Shown one piece after another: positions 10,159 through 20,527 of a stretch of 64,000 nucleotides of DNA; the first letter of the stretch is position 1, and each line of letters starts with the position of its first letter. The position numbers and the translations under genes are program-made. This DNA is from Alopecurus myosuroides (lineage: Eukaryota > Streptophyta > Magnoliopsida > Poales > Poaceae): positions 239,286,833 through 239,350,832 of the forward strand of contig CM054060.1 in the NCBI GenBank assembly GCA_028641055.1, given 5' to 3'. The notes beneath the pieces were generated by a model. The model did not search any database and was not told where the DNA came from. It saw only the letters and a program-made list of their open reading frames with translations.

Positions 10159-11466
10159 TTAACGTGCCTTGAGTTCCGCATCATAATGTGCCTCCCATTG
10201 ATGTTGCTCAATCTTCTTGTTCAAGCAAAATACTTTCTTGAGAGCCCGAGCCATCCATTTGAAGGCATTGCTAGAGGGAGGGGGTTGAGATGGACCCTCG
10301 GCTTCTTCTTCCTCATCCACAATGATGCGAGGCCTAGCCTTGTGCTTGCGGACAGCTGGAGTGGGATGCACAACGGGCTCGGTGTGATCCTTCATGAGAA
10401 GCCTCTTCTCCGTATGAGAGATCCAAAGTGAATCATCCAAAGGATCATACGGAAACTTAGGATTCCACACCTTCAATATGATCTTCATGATGAAAGGCCC
10501 AAAACAAGCATTCCTTCGGTTGGCAATGACATGCCACAACTCGTTCCAAATGTAGTCAAGCACATCAAGCTTGCGAGGAGTGGCATCCATACAGTATTGA
10601 TGAGTAAGAAGCATCAAGTTCTTCATGAAACCTTGAATCTCATCCACATTGCCCGCCTTTGGATTGATAGTCTCTCTATAGATCCGTAACATGATGTCAT
10701 AAGTGGGAAAGAGACCCTTGACGAAACCCACGGCATATTTCTTCCAATGATAGATGGGAGTGAGGTCATCCTTCGAATTAGCTTGAGCGGAGTGAACTCG
10801 AAACCATCCATTAGCAAATTCTTCTCCGTTGGCAAAAGGACCAAAATCTGGGTAGCCACCAAGAATAGTTCCAACATCCTTCCAAGTGATGTCAAGTTGT
10901 TTGTCCTTGGTCATCCAAATGAGGTGGCGGTTGGTCTCATTGCCAAGATGAACTGTGGCAAGGAACTGACAGACGAGCTCTTCATCAAAGTCTTGTTGAA
11001 GGGTGATAATGGGACCGAGACCAAACTTCTCAATGAGCTCGAGGGCCTCCCCAAAGTACTTGTGATTGCGTTCCATGTGACCAATACTTATAGCATGTTG
11101 GGGAACAACATTCTCCTTGGGCTTCCTCATCAAGATCTCCCTGAATATCTGTCCTTGGAAGGCGGTGTGAAAACGCGGATCCTTGCCCCGGAATTGGGGC
11201 ATTTGGCGGTCACGGGCAATGACATATGGATTTTCCCTTCTTTCCTTTATAAATGTCGCATCGGACATCTTGGATGCGGTTGATGCGGTGTTCTTCCTTG
11301 GCAAAGTCTTCTCGGGAGCCGGAAATCTCTTGCGCTTGCCTTGAGTACGGTCAAGTTCCTCTTGAATTTCATCCACGGGTTGTGGCTTGCGGCGGCCCGT
11401 GGACTTGTACCTTTGTCCTTTCCCTTTGGAACCGGAAGCATCTAACATAGAAATCGAGAAGAGCAT
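10159..11466 (-). CDS. Env-like / additional ORF of the Sirevirus (435 aa)
   Basis: An uninterrupted ORF downstream of pol on the same strand, in the position of the env-like gene of Sireviruses. The N-terminus (about 1-85) is basic and low-complexity. The central part (about 110-330) has a folded-looking region with FLATVHLGNE, LDITWKDVGTILGG and LDVLDYIWNELWHVIANRR, resembling the plant transposon-type domain often annotated as putative plant transposon protein. The C-terminus has an acidic EEEEA stretch and a lysine-rich tail. I see no signal peptide and no clear membrane segment, so calling it an envelope protein would rest on position only. Start could be Met1 or Met7. Its role is unknown; it is open in a young element, so it may still be expressed. 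Confidence 0.75.
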   Translation of the reverse strand: MLFSISMLDASGSKGKGQRYKSTGRRKPQPVDEIQEELDRTQGKRKRFPAPEKTLPRKNTASTASKMSDATFIKERRENPYVIARDRQMPQFRGKDPRFHTAFQGQIFREILMRKPKENVVPQHAISIGHMERNHKYFGEALELIEKFGLGPIITLQQDFDEELVCQFLATVHLGNETNRHLIWMTKDKQLDITWKDVGTILGGYPDFGPFANGEEFANGWFRVHSAQANSKDDLTPIYHWKKYAVGFVKGLFPTYDIMLRIYRETINPKAGNVDEIQGFMKNLMLLTHQYCMDATPRKLDVLDYIWNELWHVIANRRNACFGPFIMKIILKVWNPKFPYDPLDDSLWISHTEKRLLMKDHTEPVVHPTPAVRKHKARPRIIVDEEEEAEGPSQPPPSSNAFKWMARALKKVFCLNKKIEQHQWEAHYDAELKAR

Positions 11467-12609
11467 GAAGAATGAGTAAAGCTCGAGTCAAATAAGGCAC
11501 GCACAAACCAAAGAACCAAGATATTCATGGTGTTAGGGTTGAATAATCTAGGGTTAGGGCAAACTTCCCATAGAACCGCAACGATTCAAGCCTAACATGC
11601 ATTATCTAGGTTGCTAGGGTGTGTACTTGAGAAAATCCACTCCTAAAACTCCAAAACCACAAATCGAGAAGGCTAGAACATGAACTCCTATGCATCTCAT
11701 CCATCAACTAGATGAGAGAGAGAGAGAGCACATACCGGCTTCATCCATGGTGGAGAAGGGAGGAGGGAAGGTTCCCGGGGCGTCCCTCGGCAAGGAGGAG
11801 GTCTCCCCGCGGTGGGGCACCCGAATCCGGCGGCGGTGAGCTTGGGGGCGGCGGCGGTTTGAGAGGAAGAAGATGGGGGCGGGTGGGGGAAAATGAGATT
11901 GGATCTCACTTACCCCCGCGCGCCCCAATCTTATCCGCAGTAATTTTTCCGCCGGCGGAGCCTCCGGTGGTTTCACCGGAGCCTCCGCTCCCGCCAGCGG
12001 AGCCTCCGGTGGAATCACCGGAGCCTCCGCCCCTGTCCCAAAACTTTAGGTTTTGGCCCGCTGAGCCACAGGGACCCAGCGGAGCCTCCGGTGTGGTTCC
12101 GGTGGACAGGCCCGGCGGAGCCTCCGGTGGTTTCACCGGAGGTTCCGCCCAGATGAATTTCAGCGCGCCAAGATTGGAAAAACTCGAGCAATACAATAAG
12201 AGCAACGGTTTGGGCAAGTGGGGCTTGGGTTGGAAAAACGTTACTATCATCCGAGAGACATTGCTCGACGGGGTTCGCAAGAACCATAAAACAAGTGAAA
12301 AACCGAACCCGTACGAGTTGTCAAGATGTGGATATAATGTGAGAAAATGATCAAAAAACACATCAAATGTCGGTGGCCGAGGCCACCATGTTTGAGTGTG
12401 TAACTTGGCACCGCGAAGATATATCTTGGTTCCAAAATTACTACTCACAATTAAGCACAATGAGTCACAAATTGACTAGATATGCAATGATCGATTGATT
12501 TTTGCATAATAAAAGGAGTGCATACTCATGAATTGAGTAGCGCTCCCCCTATTTCCATGCCTACACCTAAACTAGATAGCCAGTATAATGAAGGTAGATA
12601 TGCAAGGTT
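11467..12609 (-). other. Spacer between pol and env-like ORF with Sirevirus palindromes
   Basis: No ORF is supported in this 1.1 kb. At 11950-12150 there are about six copies of the same GGAGCCTCCGG-type palindromic motif found in the LTRs, although this is internal sequence. Near 12546-12553 there is a polypurine-like motif on the minus strand (AATAGGGGGAGCG). An AG microsatellite lies at 11713-11727. The 4.5-fold richer GC at the palindromes makes long shadow frames that are not genes. Confidence 0.7.
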
Positions 12610-15600
12610 TCAAGTGAAGTTGGAAGAGTCGATGACATTTAGTTCATTCCTCAAAGCTCGAAATCTTGGTTCATCAAGGGCCTTCGTGAAAATATCGGCA
12701 AGTTGATCCGTGGTGGAGACATATGAGAGATCAATATCACCTTTCTCAACATGATCCCGAATAAAGTGATGACGGATCTCAATATGCTTCGTCTTGGAGT
12801 GAAGAACCGGGCTGTAGGCGATCTTGATAGCACTCTCATTATCACAAAGAAGAGGCACCTTGTCAAAGTGAATACCATAATCCTTCAAGGTTTGCCTCAT
12901 CCATAGCAATTGGGCACAACAACTTGCCGCGGAGATATACTCGGCCTCGGTGGTGGAGAGAGCAATGCAATTTTGCTTCTTGGAAGACCAACAAACCAAG
13001 GAGCGGCCAAGGAATTGGCAACCCCCGGATGTAGACTTCCTATCCGTCTTCTCTCCCGCATAATCCGCATCTGAATAACCAATGAGTTGGAAGCTTGAAC
13101 CCTTGGGGTACCAAAGACCGAAATTTGGGGTATGAACTAGATATCGAAAGATTCGTTTCACGGCTTCCAAATGACTTTGCCTCGGAGAGGCTTGAAACCT
13201 TGCACATTTACCTACGCTATACATGATATCGGGTCTAGATGCACAAAGGTAGAGCAAAGAGCCAATCATGGAGCGGTATACCTTTTGATCTACCTCTTTC
13301 CCATTAGGGTCGGGTTTCAAGTCGGTGGTCGTGGACATAGGGGTCTTCATAGGTTTGGCATCATTCATATTGAATCTCTTGAGCATGTCTTGAGTATATT
13401 TGGCTTGTTTGATGAAAGTTCCTTCATAATATTGATTCACTTCAAAGCCAAGAAAGAACTCCAACTCTCCCATCATAGACATCTCAAACCTATCGGTCAT
13501 AAGCTTGCAAAACTCATCATTGAACAAAGTGTTAGTAGACCCAAAAATGATGTCATCCACATAGAGTTGGCATATGAACAAGTCACCTCCAACCGTCTTG
13601 GTAAAGAGGGTAGGATCGATTAAACCAACATTAAACCCGCGATCTACTAGAAACTCTTTAAGGTGCTCATACCACGCACGTGGAGCTTGTTTAAGTCCAT
13701 AGAGCGCCTTATCAAGTTTATAGACATGATCGGGGTGGTTGGGATCCTCGAAACCCGGAGGTTGCTTGACATATACTAACTCATTAATGGGACCATTAAG
13801 AAAAGCACTTTTGACATCCATTTGTTGTAATTTGAAGTTATGATGAGATTCATAGGCAAGTAAGATACGAATGGATTCAAGGCGAGCTACGGGGGCAAAG
13901 GTTTCACCGAAATCGATACCTTCGACTTGAGAAAAACCTTGGGCCACCAATCTTGCCTTGTTGCGAATGACAATACCATCTTTGTCTTGCTTATTCTTGA
14001 ACACCCATTTGGTACCAATGACATTTTTGCAATCCTTGGGTCTTGGCACTAATTTCCACACCTTGTTGCGCTCGAAGTTATTGAGTTCATCATGCATGGC
14101 TTCAAGCCAATCTTGATCTTCGAGAGCTTCATATACCTTCTTGGGTTCAATGAAGGAGACAAATGTATGAGCCTTGCTAAAATCCGCCAATTGCCTTCTA
14201 GTGACCACTCTTCCACGAACTTGACCAAGAATCATGTCCTCCGTATGACCCGCTCGTTCAAGATTCTCTAGCCTTCTCTTTGCTCTTCGAGCCAATATCT
14301 CCTCCAAAGATTCCTTGGATATGGATTGAGAATCACCTTCTTCATCGGAGACATGTCCATCTTCATTTTGTCCTTGATCAATAATGGGTGATGAATCACC
14401 ACTAGGTTGAGCATTCTCAACAATAATAGAATCTTGATCATGATTTAGGTGTGTTGCTTGGCCTTGTTCATTAGCTTGGCCTTGATCGTTAGCTTGAGGG
14501 CTTGGTGCATCTTGTTGGATTGCTTGATCATCAATGGGTGTAGTCAATGGCTCCACTTGAGTGGGGCATAGTCCTTCTCCCTCCGTCATCCGGTGTCCCT
14601 CAATGGGGATTATTTCACCAATCCCCATTCTTCTTATGACGATGGGAGGAATTGCATCTCCTACAACACCATGATCTATACGCCCCCCTTGGGAGCCATT
14701 ATCCTCATTAAACACCACGTCTATAGCTTCTTCAACTTGTCCGGTGGACTTGTTGTAGACTCTATAGGCGTGAGCGTTTGTGGCATAACCAACAAAAATG
14801 CCCTCATAAGATCTAGTCTCAAATTTTGACAACCGTTTACCTTTCTTGCGAATGAAGCACTTGCAACCGAAGACCTTGAAGTAAGATACATCCGGTTTCT
14901 TACCCGTGAGAATCTCATAGGGGGTCTTGTTCAAGATCTTGCGAAGATATAACCGGTTGGTGGCGTGACATGCGGTGGAGACGGCTTCGGCCCAAAAGTT
15001 ATAGGGAGAAGAGAACTCCGCAATCATAGTTCTAGCCGCATCCATCAAAGTCCGGTTCTTTCTCTCCGCAACACCATTTTGTTGAGGGGTATAAGGAGTG
15101 GAGTATTGATGAGCAATGCCCTCTTCACTAAGAAAACCCTCAACGGTGTAGTTCTTGAACTCCGAGCCATTATCACTCCGGATAGCCAATATGGTAGCAT
15201 TGTGTTGGCGCTCAACTAGAGTGATGAACTCGATGACTCTACTTTGAGTTTCACTTTTCCTCTTGAAGAAATACACCCAACAATATCTTGAATAGTCATC
15301 CACAATTACCAAACAATACTTCTTTCCTCCGAGACTATCATAGGATAGTGGACCAAAGAGATCTAAGTGAATGAGCTCGAGAATTCTTGTAGTGGAGATA
15401 GATGTCTTGGTTGGGTGTTGTTCTCCATGTTGCTTCCCAAAGGTGCAAGAGCTACACACACGATCCTTAGCAAATTTAGCTTTGGTTAGTCCTAGAACGT
15501 GATTGCCACTTTGGAGATCATGCAACATTCTCATATTGGTGTGGGCTAGTCGGCGATGCCAAAGCCATCCCACATCAACTTTAGCCATTAGGCATGTCGC

Positions 15601-15954
15601 GGCACACGTGTCTTCTTTAGAGAAGTCCAATACATACATGCCGTTCTCGACAAACCCAACAAAGGCTACTTTAAGAGATGTCTCCCAAGTGACAATCACA
15701 CTCTCTTTATTAAAGAACGAGGTGAAACCACAATTCGCAAGTTGAAGAACGGACATCAAATTATAGCCAAGGGACTCAACAAGGAGAACATTCTCAATTG
15801 ATAAATCATTTGAGATTGCTACCTTGCCTCGTCCCAATACCTTAAGCTCGGACTTATCACCAATAGTGACGCAATTGAGATGAGGTAGAGGAGGTTCAAG
15901 ATTGCTTATTGCGTCAAGGCTTCCGGTCATATGTTGGGATGCACCACTATCCAC
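12610..15954 (-). CDS. pol: Sirevirus pol: protease, integrase, reverse transcriptase, RNase H (1,114 codons)
   Basis: Uninterrupted Ty1/copia-order pol. The protease active site DSGASQHM lies at the start; the open frame begins just upstream, after a TAG, so the first codon here (GTG) is not a real start. Integrase: zinc-binding His133, His137, Cys167, Cys170, then Asp198, Asp261, Glu297. An acidic linker spans about 420-560. [13 protein letters not shown] (about 711-721) and YVDD at 798-801. RNase H: Asp962 (SDADYAG), Glu1003, Asp1038 (CDNESA). All catalytic residues are present, so the enzyme set looks functional. Gag lies upstream in a different frame, with a TGA ending gag and a TAG in the pol frame. 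Pol would thus need recoding or another route; whether that is natural or a defect is unclear. Confidence 0.95.
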   Translation of the reverse strand: MDSGASQHMTGSLDAISNLEPPLPHLNCVTIGDKSELKVLGRGKVAISNDLSIENVLLVESLGYNLMSVLQLANCGFTSFFNKESVIVTWETSLKVAFVGFVENGMYVLDFSKEDTCAATCLMAKVDVGWLWHRRLAHTNMRMLHDLQSGNHVLGLTKAKFAKDRVCSSCTFGKQHGEQHPTKTSISTTRILELIHLDLFGPLSYDSLGGKKYCLVIVDDYSRYCWVYFFKRKSETQSRVIEFITLVERQHNATILAIRSDNGSEFKNYTVEGFLSEEGIAHQYSTPYTPQQNGVAERKNRTLMDAARTMIAEFSSPYNFWAEAVSTACHATNRLYLRKILNKTPYEILTGKKPDVSYFKVFGCKCFIRKKGKRLSKFETRSYEGIFVGYATNAHAYRVYNKSTGQVEEAIDVVFNEDNGSQGGRIDHGVVGDAIPPIVIRRMGIGEIIPIEGHRMTEGEGLCPTQVEPLTTPIDDQAIQQDAPSPQANDQGQANEQGQATHLNHDQDSIIVENAQPSGDSSPIIDQGQNEDGHVSDEEGDSQSISKESLEEILARRAKRRLENLERAGHTEDMILGQVRGRVVTRRQLADFSKAHTFVSFIEPKKVYEALEDQDWLEAMHDELNNFERNKVWKLVPRPKDCKNVIGTKWVFKNKQDKDGIVIRNKARLVAQGFSQVEGIDFGETFAPVARLESIRILLAYESHHNFKLQQMDVKSAFLNGPINELVYVKQPPGFEDPNHPDHVYKLDKALYGLKQAPRAWYEHLKEFLVDRGFNVGLIDPTLFTKTVGGDLFICQLYVDDIIFGSTNTLFNDEFCKLMTDRFEMSMMGELEFFLGFEVNQYYEGTFIKQAKYTQDMLKRFNMNDAKPMKTPMSTTTDLKPDPNGKEVDQKVYRSMIGSLLYLCASRPDIMYSVGKCARFQASPRQSHLEAVKRIFRYLVHTPNFGLWYPKGSSFQLIGYSDADYAGEKTDRKSTSGGCQFLGRSLVCWSSKKQNCIALSTTEAEYISAASCCAQLLWMRQTLKDYGIHFDKVPLLCDNESAIKIAYSPVLHSKTKHIEIRHHFIRDHVEKGDIDLSYVSTTDQLADIFTKALDEPRFRALRNELNVIDSSNFT

Positions 15955-15994
15955 TGTCCATTTGTTAGACCCGGAAGCATTTCCCTACAAGAGA

Positions 15995-18646
15995 TCAATT
16001 TCTTGATTTAGGTACCCATCCTTCAATGGGTCCTCTTTTGTTAGTAACAAGGGTCTTAGGAACCCAAATAGTCCAATGATAATCATCACCATAAGAAGTA
16101 CCAACGTATTTAGCATAAACATGTCCATCCCTAGATTTCATAAGAACATAAGATGGATTATATTTTCCGGCGAAATCATTATGAGTGATGCTCCCCCTAG
16201 AGGTACCACCACCCATAATGGCGTTGGTCTCCTTTTCTTTGGTCACCTCACCCTCTTTTACAAAAACAACATTTTGAGGGGGAGTGGTGACATTCTTGGA
16301 TGTCTTCTTTGACTTGGAAATAAACCCAAGTCCCTCTTTACCTTTCTTGGCACCTTGAGAGCTTATTGCATCGTTGAGAATTCTTTCCTTCCCTACATTG
16401 TTAGTCGTAGAGGAAGAGGTAGGTGCAATAACAACGCTATTTGATGAAGATGCAACATGCTTATTTGATTGTTGAGCTAGAAGCTTGATTCGAGACTTGG
16501 CAAGTTTGTCATGAATTTCCTTAAGAGATTTAAACTCTTCTTTTAGTTTGTCATGTTCCTTGTCAAGTTTTTCATGAGCTATTCCTAGCTTCAACTCTTC
16601 CTCTTCAAATTCTTTAAGCAAAACAAGAGATTTGGCATGTTCTTTCTTAAGTTTGGCAAGAGATTTTTCATTGTCTTTCCTAAGCTTAGAAACACTAATA
16701 GCATAAGAGTCTTGTAAACTAGATAGTCTTTCTTCAAGAGAGGCTCTCATGGATCTTTCCTTTTCAAGAGCCTTAATTAGTTCACCATCATGATTCTCAT
16801 TGGTACCACCATGATTCTCCAAGGTCATGATGATTTCCTCTTTCTCATCAATGAGAGAGTTGGCATCATCAAGTTGCCTTAGGAGAGCTTTTACTTTTTC
16901 TTTAGTTTCACCTTCAAGACTACTCAACCAAGACCCTAGGTTCTTGGCCTCCTCATCTTCACCAATGTTTTCAACACAATCCAATAATGAGGGAGAGGTA
17001 GTGGTAATAGACTTGGAGGTGGAAGTTATTACCGCGGTGGCTTTTGCCATGAGACATGTTGGTCGGATCGATGTCTTCTCATTGGGAGATTCAAATAGAG
17101 AGACCGATGAAGAGGAAGTGGTAGCTATGGCGACGTGGGCAACACCTACGACTTCATCTTCTCCTTCATCTCCGGAGTAGTATGTATCCAATGTGGGGCC
17201 TTCTTGAACATATAGAGCCCTTGGAACCCTTCTAGCGAGGTTCTTGTTTTGTGGAGCTTTGTTCTTGTCCTTGCGAACAAGCTTCCCTTCATTCTCTTCT
17301 CTTGGCTCAAAGGGACACTCTTTGACGAAGTGGTTTGCACTTCCACAATTATAACATGTCCTTGGCCGTTCCCCTTTCTTCCTAAAGATCTTGTTCCTTG
17401 AAGGTCTTGGGGCACCGGCTTTGTGAGCCTCCCATCTCTTCCAATACCCTTGCATGGCAAGAGCAATACATTTATGGGCACCCTTGTATGTATCCTCATA
17501 GTCCTCATCATCATCATCATCATCATCAACTTCTTCAATCTTGGCCATTGCTCTAGACTTCAAGGCAAGGTTGGGAGACTTTCCATGTCCTCTAGAGCGA
17601 GCAAGAGCATCATCCGCACTTTTGTGAGATAAGGATATGGCAATGAACTCACTTAGCACTCCAATGGAGTTAAGGGAGTTGTAGTCGGATCTTGTTCGAA
17701 TGCTAGTGGAGAGGTTCTTCTCAAATGGAGTTATGGCCTTGACAAACTTCCTCTTGATCCATTCATCCGAGATTTCCTCTTTCCCAAAATCTCTTAGTTG
17801 ATTGCCAAGAGTGACAACTCTTCTATATAGCTCCTCGGGACTCTCGTCTTCAAGCATGACGAAGTTCTCGGACTTGTCGAGAGCAACATCATATTTTGAT
17901 GATTGAATGCTAGCATTTCCTTGGAACAAGGAGTCAAGTTTATCCCATGCTTCCTTGGCGGTCTTCAAGCCGCGAATGTGCTCAAGATGTTCTCTTGGGA
18001 GAGCCTTTTGGATAGTCACAATAGCGGTCTTGTTGAGTTGGAACTCCACGTCCTCTCTTGGGGTCAAGTTGTTTGGATCATGAGGGTGGAATCCATGAAC
18101 AACGCTTCTCCATAGAGCGGTGCAACAACCTGAAATATGAGACTCCATATCGAACTTCCATGATGAGAATTCGTTAGTGTTAAGCATGGGAGGATTTCCA
18201 ACATTAACCATGTGTGGTATTGTAGCAATAGGGTGGATAGAATCGTAATTGGGAGGCGGTGGAACTTTAGAGTTAGACCCCGAACCGTTAGCCGATTGAG
18301 ACTTGGAGCCCTCGGAGTTCCCACTACTCTTAGCCTTTTTATCGGCTTTTGCTTTGGCTTTCGCCTTAGCTAAAGCGATGTTAGCTTCCATTTCATCAAT
18401 GTCCGGAATGGATTCTTCATCCGAGCTAACATCGTTGGTAGTGAGAGGTGCTTCCTCGGACTCCTTGGTTCTCCCCATCAATACCTCCATCATTTTCTTG
18501 ATGCTAGAAACCTCCGTACTGACAGTAGAGCTAACCTTAGACATTTCGGCTTGGAGAATTCCAACCGAGTCTTGTAGGTTAGATATACTGTCGGACATCT
18601 TGGAGATTTCCGCACTAGAACTACCGGGGGTATTTTCATCGACCAT
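15995..18646 (-). CDS. gag: Sirevirus gag (883 aa)
   Basis: Nucleocapsid polyprotein that packages the RNA. The start at 18646 lies about 40 bases after the PBS. Order: N-terminal coiled-coil-like region (15-60); Ala/Lys-rich stretch (88-105); copia-type gag domain (about 160-340, including WKFDMESHI and AWDKLDSLFQG); Asp run (about 374-380); CCHC zinc knuckle CYNCGSANHFVKEC (431-444); long coiled coil (about 590-720). The unusually long C-terminal half with coiled coil fits Sirevirus gag. The ORF is uninterrupted and ends TGA at 15995-15997. Confidence 0.92.
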   Translation of the reverse strand: MVDENTPGSSSAEISKMSDSISNLQDSVGILQAEMSKVSSTVSTEVSSIKKMMEVLMGRTKESEEAPLTTNDVSSDEESIPDIDEMEANIALAKAKAKAKADKKAKSSGNSEGSKSQSANGSGSNSKVPPPPNYDSIHPIATIPHMVNVGNPPMLNTNEFSSWKFDMESHISGCCTALWRSVVHGFHPHDPNNLTPREDVEFQLNKTAIVTIQKALPREHLEHIRGLKTAKEAWDKLDSLFQGNASIQSSKYDVALDKSENFVMLEDESPEELYRRVVTLGNQLRDFGKEEISDEWIKRKFVKAITPFEKNLSTSIRTRSDYNSLNSIGVLSEFIAISLSHKSADDALARSRGHGKSPNLALKSRAMAKIEEVDDDDDDDEDYEDTYKGAHKCIALAMQGYWKRWEAHKAGAPRPSRNKIFRKKGERPRTCYNCGSANHFVKECPFEPREENEGKLVRKDKNKAPQNKNLARRVPRALYVQEGPTLDTYYSGDEGEDEVVGVAHVAIATTSSSSVSLFESPNEKTSIRPTCLMAKATAVITSTSKSITTTSPSLLDCVENIGEDEEAKNLGSWLSSLEGETKEKVKALLRQLDDANSLIDEKEEIIMTLENHGGTNENHDGELIKALEKERSMRASLEERLSSLQDSYAISVSKLRKDNEKSLAKLKKEHAKSLVLLKEFEEEELKLGIAHEKLDKEHDKLKEEFKSLKEIHDKLAKSRIKLLAQQSNKHVASSSNSVVIAPTSSSTTNNVGKERILNDAISSQGAKKGKEGLGFISKSKKTSKNVTTPPQNVVFVKEGEVTKEKETNAIMGGGTSRGSITHNDFAGKYNPSYVLMKSRDGHVYAKYVGTSYGDDYHWTIWVPKTLVTNKRGPIEGWVPKSRN

Positions 18647-18684
18647 TGTACTCTTAGGCGGTTAAGCCCTTAGTAAGAGCCGAG

Positions 18685-18696
18685 GCTCTGATACCA
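18685..18696 (-). other. Sirevirus primer-binding site (initiator Met tRNA)
   Basis: The minus strand reads TGGTATCAGAGC two bases after the 5' LTR end. This is the standard complement to the 3' end of plant initiator Met tRNA and is used by most copia elements. Confidence 0.95.
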
Positions 18697-18698
18697 AT

Positions 18699-20069
18699 TG
18701 AAAGTGCACTATGGTCAACTAGAGGGGGGGGTGAATAGGTTGACTACCAATTTTTCTTTTCTTTTCCTTTTAAGGGGCTTAGTAAGATAAGATACGATTC
18801 TCTAGATGTGCAACTAAGTGAACAACCTTAGTTCCCTCTAGATGTGAAGAGAGTAGTATGCGCAACGGAAGTAAAGCGTAAGGTAGTAAAGCAAACAACA
18901 AGTGTAAACAAGGAGACAAGGATATGTTTCACCGTAGTTCCTTCTCAAAGAGAAGTACGTCTACGTTGGAGAGGTGGGGAGCCACCTAGGCGCTCCTCAA
19001 TAGCACGGTTGTGCACACCTTGTTCTCCTTGAGCTTCTCCGGTGAGGGAGATGCTCGTTTCCACTATGAGGTCGACTTGAAGGCGTTGACCAAACCTTTA
19101 CAAGGGCTTGAGGTCACTCCACAAGGATGGAGGCTCTCAAGCAATCCGTAGCTTCTTGCAACAAGGTGGAAACTACAAGCACGAGATCTACTAAGGTTTC
19201 TAGGCCTCAAGTAGGATTCTAGATCTACTAGGTTGTGGTGGATGGATTTGAGATTCCTTTGGTGGAAGTGTGGATCTAGGTCTCCTCTAGCTCTCCACCA
19301 AGTTTGGGAGTGATTGGGTGGACGGAGTGGGAGATCTAAGAGGTTGAAGCTTTCATTAATGGCTAGGAGAGAGAGTGGGAAAAGCTTAGCATTTATGAGG
19401 TAGGTGAAGGGGTATTTATACTCTTGGCCACGAAGTGGCCGTTTGCAGTCCAGGGCACCGGAGGCTCCGGTGGTTTCACCGGAGGCTCCGGTGGGTCTTC
19501 TTTGCACTGCGCAGTTGCGCAGTGCCTTATCCTTTGCGCGCTGCTGAGGAGGCCGGAGGCTCCGGTGGATCGAGCGGAGGTTCCGCCCACCGGACCCGCA
19601 CCGGAGGCTCCGGTGGAACCTCCGCCACTTTCCAACAGAAGGGGTAGCTGGCGGAGCTACCACCGGACCCTCCACCGGAGTCCATTTGCACTTGGACCAG
19701 GGGGCCACCGGATGTCCACCGGAGCCTCCAGTGGAACCTCCGCCACTTTCCAACAGAAGGGTATTTCGGCGGAGGAACCACCGGATGTGCACCGGAACTT
19801 ATTTGCGCACAGGTTGAGGGCTGAGCCTCCGGTGGATTCACCGGAGCCTCCGGTGGATTTACCGGAGCCTCCGGTGGGTTCACCGGAGCTTCCGCCCCTG
19901 CACATTTTGGTTCCCTGGCTTTCTTTCTCTTAGCACTTTTCGAATATCTCAAGCATTAGCCCCATAGATATAATGAACCTAATAACCTGGGCATTTTCAT
20001 CATTTGAACAAACATTAGATCCAACAGTTATGTTGTCATATAATTACCAAAACGGACGATGATCTTTCA
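18699..20069 (-). repeat. Sirevirus 5' LTR (1,371 bp)
   Basis: The 5' LTR on the minus strand, followed by the PBS. It carries the palindromic repeats at about 19456-19890 and a minus-strand TATAAATA at 19414-19421, the likely promoter. It ends at the ACGGT duplication. Confidence 0.95.
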
Positions 20070-20527
20070 ACGGTCCATTAGGCGGCCCAGTAAGCTGACG
20101 CACAGAAGCCGGATTCTAGAAGAACCCAGATCGCGGCCCACGTGATCTGGCTTGGAGTAGAAGACGAATTCCTTACTTTCCAAGTTAGTAGTAACCGTAG
20201 TCTTCTAGGTTTCCTACTCTGTATGCCCTAATCCGGCTATTATATAAAGCCGGACGGGAGATATGATAGATAGACAAGAAGCTACAGGCTAACTCGCCGA
20301 GAGGTTGACCTTGACGAGAAGCTAATAGAACCTCACATTGTACTCTGTATACACAGTCTTTAGTCCTGAATAGTGAGATTGCAGGAGTAGGAACGTCACA
20401 TTACTGCGTAGTACCGAACCTGGGTAAAAACCCTGTGTCATTGTCCTTCGCACAATCACGTCCCCCACATCTCTATCAGTAGTCTCATGGCACCCCCGTC
20501 TATGAATTCTACTACGATGTCTCGACA
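20070..20527 (+). repeat. Tat copy A 5' LTR, second part
   Basis: Continues the LTR after the Sirevirus; the first 5 bases repeat the ACGGT target. Joined, the LTR is about 541 bp, matching 543 bp for the middle LTR. A TATATAAA box lies at 20241-20248 between CCGGCT and AGCCGG arms. It ends TGTCTCGACA. An ATG at 20517 lies within the LTR end. Confidence 0.9.
20241..20248 (+). promoter_or_regulatory. TATA box of the Tat LTR promoter
   Basis: TATATAAA flanked by CCGGCT and AGCCGG. The equivalent box in the middle LTR has one changed arm base (AGCTGG). Confidence 0.7.

Larger units (their letters stand above)
8190..20069 (-). mobile_element. Nearly intact Sirevirus-type Ty1/copia element (11,880 bp)
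   Basis: Bounded by ACGGT duplications (8185-8189 and 20070-20074). Its two LTRs are 1,359 and 1,371 bp with TGAAAG...CTTTCA ends. Read on the minus strand it contains 5' LTR, initiator-Met-type PBS, gag, pol (protease, integrase, RT, RNase H), a palindrome-rich spacer, an env-like ORF, repeated polypurine motifs and 3' LTR. This order, the palindromic LTR repeats and the extra ORF after pol are hallmarks of the Sirevirus (SIRE/Maximus) group. The LTRs differ by two substitutions, one 13-bp indel and one G-run length change, so insertion is recent. Confidence 0.95.
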
